From contig CM056743.1 of assembly GCA_029851415.1 (NCBI GenBank), positions 91,982,501-92,046,500 of the forward strand: 64,000 nt of DNA. Reading direction: 5' to 3'. The translations under genes were made by a program, and so were the position numbers. Of the stretch, positions 44,057-53,545 are shown piece by piece; positions within the stretch are counted from its first letter, which is position 1; each line of letters starts with the position of its first letter. The notes beneath the pieces are model-generated. The model made no database searches and was not told where the DNA came from. It was given only the letters and a program-made list of their open reading frames with translations. Origin of the DNA: Eretmocerus hayati (Eukaryota > Arthropoda > Insecta > Hymenoptera > Aphelinidae).

Positions 44057-47000
44057 TTGCAAGAAATCCAGGCCCCTTCTTTCGTCACAAGAAAGCGTTC
44101 CCAATCGAGAAATTTTGGAACAGAGCCTCCTGGCCTGTTCTAAGAAAATTCCCGAATTCCAACCCCCGATTTGGGGGTGTCGGCATTCAACGGGGGGGTT
44201 GCAAAAAATTCAGGCACCTTCTTCCGTCCTAAGGAAGCGATCTCGATCGAGAAATTTTGGAACAGAGCCTCCTGGCCTGTTCTAAAATAAATCCCTAATT
44301 TCAACCCCCGATTTGGGGGGGTGTCGTCATTCACCGGGGGGGCTGCAAAAAATTCAGGCCCCTTCTTTCGTCACAAGAAAGCGATCCCAATCGAGAAATT
44401 TTGGAACAGAGCCTCCTGGCCTGTTCTAAAAAAATTCCCGAATTTCAACCCCCGAATTGGGGTCGTCGGCATTCAACGGGGGGGTTGCAAAAAATTCAGG
44501 CACCTTCTTTCGTCCTAAGGAAGCGATCTCAATCGAGAAATTTTGGAACAGAGCCTCCTGGCTTATTCTGAAAAAATCCTCGAATTTCAACCCCCGATTT
44601 GGGGTCGTCGGCATTCACCGGGGTGGTTGCAAAAAATTCTGGCACCTCCTTTCGTCACAAGAAAGCGATCCCGATCGAAAAATCTTGGAACAGAGCCTCC
44701 TGGCCTGTTCTAAAATAAATCCCTAATTTCAACCCCCGATTTGGGGGTGTCGTCATTCACCGGGGGGGTTGCAAAAAATTCAGGCACCTTCTTCCGTCAC
44801 AAGAAATAGATCCCAATCGAGGAATTTTGGAACAGAGCCTCCTGGCCTATTCTTAAAATAATTTCCGAATTTCAACCCCCGATTTGGGGGTGTCGGCATT
44901 CACCGGGGGGGTTGCAAAAAATTCAGGCACCTTCTTTCATCACGAGGGAGCGATCCGAATCGAAAAATTTTGGAACAGAGCCTCCTGGCCTGTTCTAAAA
45001 AAATCCTCGAATTTCAACCCCCGATTTGGGGTTGTCGGCATTCACCGGGGTGGTTGCAAAAAATTCTGGCACCTCCTTTCGTCACAAGAAAGCGATCCCG
45101 ATCGAGAAATCTTGGAACAGAGCCTCCTGGCCTGTTCTAAAAAAATTCCCGAATTTCAACCCCCGATTTGGGGGTGTCGGCATTCACCGGGGGGTTGCAA
45201 AAAATTCAGGCACTCTCTCTCGTCACAAGAAAGCGATTCCAATCGAGGAATTTTGGAACAGAGCCTCCTGGCCCGTTCTTAAAATAATTTCCGAATGTCA
45301 ACCCCCGATTTGGGGGTGTTGGCATTCACCGGGGGGGTTAAAAAAAATTCAGGCACCTTCTTTCATCACCACAAAGCGATCCCAATCGAAAAATTTTGGA
45401 ACAGAGCCTCCTGGCCTGTTCTAAAAAAATTCCCGAATTCCAACCCCCGTTTTGGGGGTGTCGGCATTCACCGGGGGGGTTGCAAAAAATTCAGGCACCT
45501 TCTTTCGTCACAAGAAAGCGATCCCAATCGAGGAATTTTGGAACAGAGCCTCCTGGCCCGTTCTTAGAATAATTTCCGAATTTCAACCCCCGATTTGGGG
45601 GTGTCGGCATTCACCGGGGGGGTTGCAAAAAATTCAGGCACCTTCTTTCATCACGAGGAAGCGATCCGAATCGAAAAATTTTGGAACAGAGCCTCCTGGC
45701 CTGTTCTAAAAAAATCCTCGAATTTCAACCCCCGATTTGGGGGAGTCGGCATTCACCGGGGTGGTTGCAAAAAATCCAGGCACCTTCTTTCGTCACAAGG
45801 AAGCGATCTCAATCGAGAAATTTTGGAACAGAGCCTCCTGGCCTGTTCTGAAATAAATCCCTAATTTCAACCCCCGATTTGGGGGTGTCGGCATTCACCG
45901 GGGGGTTGCAAAAAATTCAGGCACTCTCTCTCGTCACAAGAAAGCGATTCCAATCGAGGAATTTTGGAACAGAGCCTCCTGGCCCGTTCTTAAAATAATT
46001 TCCGAATTTCAACCCCCGATTTGGGGGTGTTGGCGTTCACTGGGGGGGTTAAAAAAAATTCAGGCACCTTCTTTTATCACCACAAAGCGATCCCAATCGA
46101 AAAATTTTGGTCCAGAGCCTCCTGGCCTGTTCTAAAAAAATTCCCGAATTTCAACCCCCGTTTTGGGGGTGTCGGCATTCACCGGGGGGGTTGCAAAAAA
46201 TTCAGGCACCTTCTTTCGTCCTAAGGAAGCGATCTCAATCGAGAAATTTTGGAACAGAGCCTCCTGGCCTGTTCTAAAATGAATCCCTAATTTCAACCCC
46301 CGATTTGGGGGGGTGTCGTCATTCACCGGGGGGGTTGCAAAAAATTCAGGCCCCTTCTTTCGTCACAAGAAAGCGAACCCGATCGAGAAATTTTGGAACA
46401 GAGCCTCCTGGCCTGTTCTAAAAAAATTCCCGAATTTCAACCCCCGATTTGGGGGTGTCGGCATTCAACGGGGGGGTTGCAAAAAATTCAGGCACCTTCT
46501 TTTGTCCTAAGGAAGCGATCTCAATCGAGAAATTTTGGAACAGAGCCTCCTGGCCTGTTCTGAAAAAATCCTCGAATTTCAACCCCCGATTTGGGGTCGT
46601 CGGCATTCACCGGGGTGGTTGCAAAAAATTCTGGCACCTCCTTTCGTCACAAGAAAGCGATCCCGATCGAAAAATCTTCGAACAGAGCCTCCTGGCCTGT
46701 TCTAAAAAAATTCCCGAATTTCAACCCCCGATTTGGGGGTGTCGGCATTCACCGGGGGGTTGCAAAAAATTCAGGCACTCTCTCTCGTCACAAGGAAGCG
46801 ATTCCAATCAAGGAATTGTGGAACAGACCCTCCTGGCCCGTTCTCAAAATAATTTCCGAATTTCAACCCCCGATTTGGGGGTGTTGGCATTCACCGGGGG
46901 GGTTGCAAAAAATTCAGGCACCTTCTTTCATCACCACAAAGCGATCCCAATCGAAAAATTTTGGAACAGAGCCTCCTGGCCTGTTCTAAAAAAATTCCCG

Positions 47001-50000
47001 AATTTCAACCCCCGTTTTGGGGGTGTCGGCATTCACCGGGGGGGTGGCAAAAAATTCAGGCACCTTCTTCCGTCACAAGGAAGCGATCTCAATCGAGAAA
47101 TTTTGGAACATAGCCTCCTGGCCTGTTCTAAAATAAATCCCTAATTTCAACCCCCGATTTGGGGGTGTCGTCATTCACCGGGGGGGTTGCAAAACATTCA
47201 GGCACCTTCTTCCGTCACAACAAAGCGATCCCAATCGAGGAATTTTCGAACAGAGCCTCCTGGCCTGTTCTTAAAATAATTTCCGAATTTCAACCCCCGA
47301 TTTGGGGGTGTCGGCATTCACCGGGGGGGTTGCAAAAAATTCAGGCACCTTCTTTCATCACGAGGAAGCGATCCGAATCGAAACATTTTGGAACAGAGCC
47401 TCCTGGCCTGTTCTAAGAAAATCCTCGAATTTCAACCCCCGATTTGGGGGTGTCGGCATTCACCGGGATGGTTGCAAAAAATTCTGGCACCTCCTTTCGT
47501 CACAAGAAAGCGATCCCGATCGAGAAATCTTGGAACAGAGCCTCCTGGCCTGTTCTAAAAAAATTCCCGAATTTCAACCCCCGAATTGGGGGTGTCGGCA
47601 TTCACCGCGGGGTTGCAAAAAATTCAGGCACTCTCTCTCGTCACAAGAAAGCGATTCCAATCGAGGAATTTTGGAACAGAGCCTCCTGGCCCGTTCTTAA
47701 AATAATTTCCGAATTTCAACCCCCGAATTGGTGGTGTTGGCATTCACCGGGGGGGTTCAAAAAATTCAGGCACCTTCTTTCATCACCACAAAGCGATCCC
47801 AATCGAGAAATTTTGGAACAGAGCCTCCTGGCCTGTTCTGAAATAAATCCCTAATTTCAACCCCCGATTTGGGGGTGTCGTCATTCACCGGGGGGGGTTG
47901 CAAAAAATTCAGGCACCTTCTTTCGTCACAAGAAAGCGATCCCAATCGAGGAATTTTGGAACAGAGCCTCCTGGCCCGTTCTTAAAATAATTTCCGAATT
48001 TCAACCCCCGATTTGGGGGTGTCGGCATTCACCGGGTGGGTTGCAAAAAATTCAGGCACCTTCTTTCATCACGAGGAAGCGATCCGAATCGAAAAATTTT
48101 GGAACAGAGCCTCCTGGCCTGTTCTAAAAAAATCCTCGAATTTCAACCCCCGATTTGGGGGTGTCGGCATTCACCGGGGTGGTTGCAAAAAATTCTGGCA
48201 CCTCCTTCCGTCACAAGAAAGCGATCCCAATCGAGGAACTTAGGAACAGAGCCTCCTGGCCTGTTCTAACAAAATTCCCGAATTCCAACCCCCGATTTGG
48301 GGGTGTCGGCATTCACCGGGGGGGTTGCAAAGAATTCAGGCACTCTCTCTCGTCACAAGAAAGCGATTCCAATCGAGAAATTTTGGAACAGAGCCTCCTG
48401 GCCCGTTCTTAAAATATTTTCCGAATCCCAACCCCCGATTTGGGGGTGTTGGCATTCACCGGGGGGGTTCAAAAAGTTCAGGCACCTTCTTCCATCACCA
48501 CAAAGCGATCCCAATCGAGAAATTTTGGAACAGAGCCTCCTGGCCTGTTCTGAAATATATCCCTAATTTCAACCCCCGATTTGGGGGTGTCGTCATTCAC
48601 CGGGGGGGTCGCAAAAAATTCAGGCACCTTCTTTCGTCACAAGAAAGCGATCCCAATCGAGGAATTTTGGAACAGAGCCTCCTGGCCCGTTCTTAAAATA
48701 ATTTCCGAATTTCAACCCCCGATTTGGGGGTGTCGGCATTCACCGGGGGGGTTGCAAAAAATTCAGGCACTCTCTCTCGTCACAAGAAAGCGATTCCAAT
48801 CGAGAAATTTTGGAACAGAGCCTCCTGGCCCGTTCTTAAAATATTTTCCGAATTCCAACCCCCGATTTGGGGGTGTCGGCATTCGGCGGGGGGGTTGCAA
48901 AAAATTCAGGCACCTTCTTTCATCACAAGAAAGCGATCCCAATCGAGAAATTTAGAAACAGAGCCTCCTGGCCCCTTCTTGAAGGAATTTCCGAATTTCA
49001 ACCCCCGATTTGGGGGTATCGGCATTCACCGGGGGGGTTGCAAAGAATTCAGGCACCTTCTTCCGTCACAAGAAGGCGATCCCGATCGAAAAACTTAGGA
49101 ACAGAGCCTCCTGGCCTGTTCTGAAAAAATTCCCGAATTTCAACCCCCGATTTGGGGGTGTCGGCATTCACCGGGGGGGTTGCAAAAAATTCAGGCACTC
49201 TCCCTCGTCACAAGAAAGCGATTCATATCGAGGAATCTTGGAACAGAGCCTCCTGGCCCGTTCTTAAAATAATTTCCGAATTTCAACCCCCGATTTGGGG
49301 GTGTCGGCATTCACCGGGGGGGTTGCAAAAAATTCAGGCACCTTCTTCCATCACAAGAAAGCGATCCCAATCGAGAAATTTTGAGACAGAGCCTCCTGGC
49401 CTGTTCTAAAAAAATCCTCGAATTTCAACCCCCGATTTGGGGGTGTCGGCATTCACCGGGGGGGTTGCAAAAAATTCAGGCACCTTCTTCCGTCACAAGA
49501 AAGCGATCAGGATCGGCAAACTTTGGAACAGAGCCTCCTGGCCCCTTCTTGAAAAATTTTCCGAATTTCAACCCCCGATTTGGGGGTGTCGGCATGCACC
49601 GGGGGGTTGCAAAAAATTCAGGCACTCTCTCTCGTCACAAGAAAGCGATTCCAATGGAGGAATTTTGGAACAGAGCCTCCTGGCCCGTTCTTAAAATAAT
49701 TCCCGAATTTCAACCCCCGATTTGGGGGTGTCGGCATTCACCGGGGGGGTTGCAAAAAATTCAGGCACCTTCTTCCATCACAAGAAAGCGATCCCAATCG
49801 AGGAATTTTGGAACAGCGCCTCCTGGCCTGTTCTAAAAAAATTCCCGAATTTCAACCCCCGTTTTGGGGGTGTCGGCATTCACCGGGGGGGTTGCAAAAA
49901 ATTCAGGCAACTTCTCTCATCACAAAAAAGCGATCCTGATCGAGAAATTTTGGAACAGAGCCTCCTGGCCTGTTCTAAAAAAATTCCCGAATTTCAACCC

Positions 50001-52102
50001 CCGATTTGGGGGTGTCGGCATTCACCGGGGGGGTTGCAAAAAATTCAGGCACTCTCTCTCGTCACAAGAAAGCGATTCATATCGAGGAATTTTGGAACAG
50101 AGCCTCCTGGCCCGTTCTTGAAAAAATTTCCGAATTTCAACCCCCGATTTGGGGGTGTCGGCATTCACCGGGGGGTTGCAAAAAATCCAGGCACCTTCTT
50201 CCGTCACAGGAAAGTGATCCCAATCGAGAAATTTTGGAACAGAGCCTCCTGGCTTGTTCTAAAAAAATCCCCGAATTTTAACCCCCGATTTGGGGGTGTC
50301 GGCATTTACCGGGGGGGTTGCAAAAAATTCAGGCACCTTCTTCCGTCACAAGAAAGCGATCCCGATCGAGAAATCTTGGAACAGAGCCTCCTGGCCTGTT
50401 CTAAAAAAATTCCCGAATTTCAACCCCCGATTTGGGGGTGTCGGCATTCACCGGGGGGTTGCAAAAAATCCAGGCACCTTCTTACGTCACAAGAAAGCGA
50501 TCCCAATCGAGAAATTTTGGAACAGAGCCTCCTTGCCCGTTCTTAAAAAAGTTTCCGAATTTCAACCCCCGATTTGGGGTTGTCGGCATTCACCGGGGGG
50601 GTTGCAAAAAATCCAGGCCCCTTCTTTCGTCACAAGAAAGCGATTCCAATCGAGAAATTTTGGAACAGAGCCTCCTGGCCTGTTCTAAAAGAATTCCCGA
50701 ATTTGAACCCCCAATTTTAGGGTGTCATCATTCACCGGGGGGGCTGCAAAAAATTCAGGCACCCTCTCTCGTCACAAGAAAGCGATCCCAATCGAAAAAT
50801 TTTGGAACAGAGCCTCCTGGCCCGTTCTTAAAAAAATTTCCGGATTTCAACCCCCGATTTGGGGTTGTCGGCATTCACCGGGGGGGTTGCAAAAAATCCA
50901 GGCCCCTTCTTTCGTCACAAGAAAGCGATCCCAATCGAGAAATTTTGGAACAGAGCCTCCTGGCCTGTTCTAAAAAAATTCCCGAATTTCAACCCCCGAT
51001 TTGGGGGTGTCGGCATTCAACGGGGGGGTTGCAAAAAATTCAGGCACCTTCTTTCGTCCTAAGGAAGCGATCTCAATCGAGAAATTTTGGAACAGAGCCT
51101 CCTGGCCTGTTCTAAAATAAATCCCTAATTTCAACCCCCGATTTGGGGGTGTCGTCACTCACCGGGGGGTTGCAAAAAATTCAGGCACCTTCTTTCGTCA
51201 CAAGAAAGCGATCCCAATCGAGAAATTTTGGAACAGAGCCACCTGGCCTGTTCTAAAAAAATTCCCGAATTTCAACCCCCGATTTGGGGGTGTCGGCATT
51301 CACCGGGGGGGGGGGGTTGCAAAAAATCCAGGCCCCTTCTTTCGTCACAAGAAAGCGATCCCAATCGAGAAATTTTGGAACAGAGCCTCCTGGCCTGTTC
51401 TAAAAAAATTCCCGAATCCCAACCCCCGATTTGGGGGTGTCGGCATTCAACGGGGGGGTTGCAAAAAATTCAGGCACCTTCTTCCGTCCTAAGGAAGCGA
51501 TCTCAATCGAGAAATTTTGGAACAGAGCCTCCTGGCCTGTTCTAAAATAAATCCCTAATTTCAACCCCCGATTTGGGGGGGTGTCGTCATTCACCGGGGG
51601 GGTTGCAAAAAATTCAGGCCCCTTCTTTCGTCACAAGAAAGCGATCCCAATCGAGAAATTTTGGAACAGAGCCTCCTGGCCTGTTCTAAAAAAATTCCCG
51701 AATTTCAACCTCCGATTTGGGGGTGTCGGCATTCAACGGGGGGGGGGTGGTTGCAAAAAATTCAGGCATCTTCTTCCGTCCTAAGGAAGCGATCTCAATC
51801 GAGAAATTTTGGAACAGAGCCTCCTGGCCTGTTCTAAAATAAATCCCTAATTTCAACCCCCGATTTGGGGGTGTCGCCATTCACCGGGGGGGTTGCAAAA
51901 AATTCAGGCACCTTCTTTCGTCACAAGAAAGCTATCCCAATCGAGAAATTTTGGAACAGAGCCTCTTGGCCTGTTCTAAAAAAATTCCCGAATTTCAACC
52001 CCCGATTTGGGGTGTCGGCATTCACCCGGGGGGTTGCAAAAAATTCAGACACCTCCTTTCGTCACAAAAAAGCGATCCCAATTGAGAAATTTTGGAACAG
52101 AG

Positions 52103-52185
52103 GTTCGAATTCAAGAAGTAATTTTTTCGACTTTCGATTAAGATAATCGATTGGAACTTCAGAGTCATCTTCAGATGGATGATGA
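52103..52185. other. Array edge and adjoining unique DNA
   Basis: The last monomer stops in the middle at TTTTGGAACAGAG (about 52102) and continues into AT-rich sequence that is not satellite. The final two monomers are more diverged than average: the G5 is shortened in GATTTGGGGTG, and there are changes in TTCAGACACC and CAATTGAG. This is the usual decay towards an array edge. No gene is seen in this short stretch. Confidence 0.6.
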
Positions 52186-52444
52186 CCAGCTACTTCACTC
52201 GTCGACTGTGATCCCTTTACTATATTGTTCTTCTGTGCACATCCTTGGACACTAGATCTTATGTACTCAGCTTATATGGTATACTCATCTGATTACTGGT
52301 AAGGTCTTCTAGTATTTTTTAATATAATTTCCTCCAAGTTCATTCATAGCAAGGCATTATCAAATTCATAAATTGAACTAATTGGCATATTTGTATTTCA
52401 GGGAATCTGATGGCCGACTAGAACTGGACATTAATAAACCTTAA
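52186..52444 (+). other. Candidate two-exon reading frame beside the array
   Basis: A frame open from 52186 reaches a good 5' splice site (CTG|GTAAGG, GT at 52299). A pyrimidine-rich 3' splice site (TTTGTATTTCAG, AG at 52400-52401) lies 103 bp further on. Joining the two keeps the frame open to a TAA at 52442-52444. The only in-frame ATG seen is at 52261, which would give about 26 codons, so this could at best be the last exons of a gene whose earlier exons are not recognised. No protein family is recognised. Seen: splice-like sites and frame continuity. Inference: that they are used. Chance is a serious alternative. Confidence 0.2.
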
Positions 52445-52683
52445 GAGAAACTATGAATCACAACTTCAAACCATACTTCTAGAGTCGCGCTAAATCTACT
52501 AGTTTAAAATCACCCCCAAAAGCTTAGCGCTGCAATGGTTCCCATCAAAAATCAACTGAAAATGGATTTGGAGACAATTCTCAATCATCATCGAGATGGC
52601 AAAAATTCACCAAGTGCTTTGAGTGGTACGTGTAAGGTGCACGTGAGTCGAGTTGAATCTGGCCTTTGCCTTCTCTTAAGAAG
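52445..52683. other. No gene seen
   Basis: Mixed-composition sequence without satellite monomers, simple repeats or a convincing open frame on either strand. A 75-residue minus-strand frame at 52581-52808 overlaps the pseudogene fragment on the other strand and has no recognisable motif. Confidence 0.4.
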
Positions 52684-53028
52684 ATGAATATTTTGAATTC
52701 ACCCAGAGTCGTGGATATAATAGTTTCCGAATCAAAAGAGAATTTGAGGTGTGATTGTGAAATCTGTGATATTGCACGAAGAACTCCCAATTCACAGCAA
52801 CAAACCACATCTGAATCGGCAGATGAATATTTGAAACTCTGTCAAATGGCATCGCTCCAAAATTCCATGGATTTTACGGATGGGTTCCTCATATCGCCTC
52901 CCCATTATCATGAACTTGCGGCTTCCGGAAATTTTGTTACGTACAGCCCAAGTCACGCACTATCAATCAGCCTTCCCATCACGATGATCTTGACGTCTCG
53001 CAACTCTACCCTTGCTACCCTACGCTAA
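52684..53028 (+). pseudogene. Probable N-terminal fragment of an orphan-family gene relic
   Basis: An open frame of about 115 codons with a short cysteine cluster, CDCEIC, about 29-34 residues from the ATG at 52684, following a run rich in acidic and hydrophobic residues. I link it to the relic at 53546-55244 because it has the same strand and lies just upstream, and because, as I recall, that family has a CxCxxC-type motif near its N-terminus. The link is inference. The last third (HYHELAASG onward) looks like random translation, so the real coding part may stop near 52850. Between the two fragments are about 500 bp with no coding signal, either an intron, an insertion or decayed exon. Alternative: an unrelated chance frame. 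Confidence 0.35.
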
Positions 53029-53545
53029 TGTATCTCTTGATTATCGGGTTATCTATCGTAGTGGAAATACGCACAGATTGCGCTCGCGCTTTTCCAATAT
53101 TTGGACGACAAATTGTACTAGGCTAATTTGCTTTGCGCGGAATCGCGCATGAAACTCAATGATTTTCTCTCGATTCATAAATGTTGCAACAAACTGATAT
53201 CAAAATATCATAACTCTTCAATGGGCTCAAATTTCCATTATTACAATAACCATCAAGTATTTTTCCATTCATCATTGAAATTAAACCATGGTATAATCAA
53301 ATTTCCGTAGAACAACGTAAAATATCCATGTATCTCGTACCAAGAAAGCTCCTCTCTCCAGTCTCGCATTAGGGAATCCTGATCCATTACGTGACGTTTT
53401 CCGTTGAGCGTAGGGAGCTTTGTGAGGAGTATTTACTGGAGATTCTACGTGATTAACATCATTTCCGAAAAATTGCATGAATTCGGAATGTGACGTGGTT
53501 TTGTATGAGATCTTCAAGTTTCATTGAATTCGACAAAGCTCCTCA
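53029..53545. other. No gene seen between two pseudogene fragments
   Basis: Both strands have only short frames. A 78-residue minus frame (53281-53517) and a 60-residue plus frame (53128-53310) carry no recognisable motif. A run at about 53407-53460 reads as an acidic stretch (ELCEEYLLEIL) in one plus frame before a stop and could be residual coding sequence of the neighbouring relic. This cannot be decided by eye. Confidence 0.4.

Larger units (their letters stand above)
33761..51471. repeat. Two tandem copies of a 9.26-kb higher-order unit
   Basis: Copy one runs about 33761-43017 and copy two about 43018-51471 (incomplete at its right end). The offset is 9257 bp for landmarks up to 34614/43871 and 9267 bp from 35617/44884 to 41592/50859. 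The 10-bp difference equals the growth of one G-run from 14 to 24. Rare variants are shared, for example AAGGAATTGTGGAACAGACC at 37543/46810 and CTAACAAAATTCC at 38998/48265. One point difference seen is AAATCCCCG at 41707 against AAATTCCCG at 50974. The stretch 42200-43017 in copy one has no counterpart at this offset and instead matches 29.5-30.3 kb. About 65 monomers per copy, the largest and apparently youngest amplification in the window. Confidence 0.85.
1..52102. repeat. 142-bp satellite DNA array, head to tail
   Basis: Seen: the same 142-bp unit recurs without interruption and always in the same orientation. Fixed landmarks in each unit are a C5-GATTT-G5 block, a CACC plus G-run followed by TTGCAAAAAATTC, a CGTCACAAGAAAGCGATC block, TTTTGGAACAGAGCCTCCTGG, and a T/C-GTTCTAAAAAAATTCCCG linker. 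Spacing between landmarks is 142-143 bp, rising to about 150 where the G-run is long. There are several diverged monomer types, recognisable by CACTCTCTCTCGTC, CCTAAGGAAGCG, GGTGGTTGC, ATTTTAGGGTGTCATC or ATCCAGGCCCC. The array is already in mid-monomer at base 1, so it extends leftwards beyond the window. 142 is 3x47+1, so the reading frame rotates from unit to unit and the long open frames are by-products. Known: such arrays are typical of pericentromeric or other heterochromatin. Location is inference. No mobile element interrupts the 52 kb. Confidence 0.98.

Noticed and set aside
1..52102. CRISPR-like array
   Set aside because: The repeats are contiguous with no unique spacers, the period is 142 bp and the context is eukaryotic.
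1..52102. CENP-B box
   Set aside because: TTCGTCACAAGAAAG fits the first half of the NTTCGNNNNANNCGGGN pattern, but the CGGG half reads AAAG. Three mismatches in the core make this chance.
53281..53517. Minus-strand open frame of 78 codons
   Set aside because: No motif, no neighbours on that strand, and length within chance expectation.
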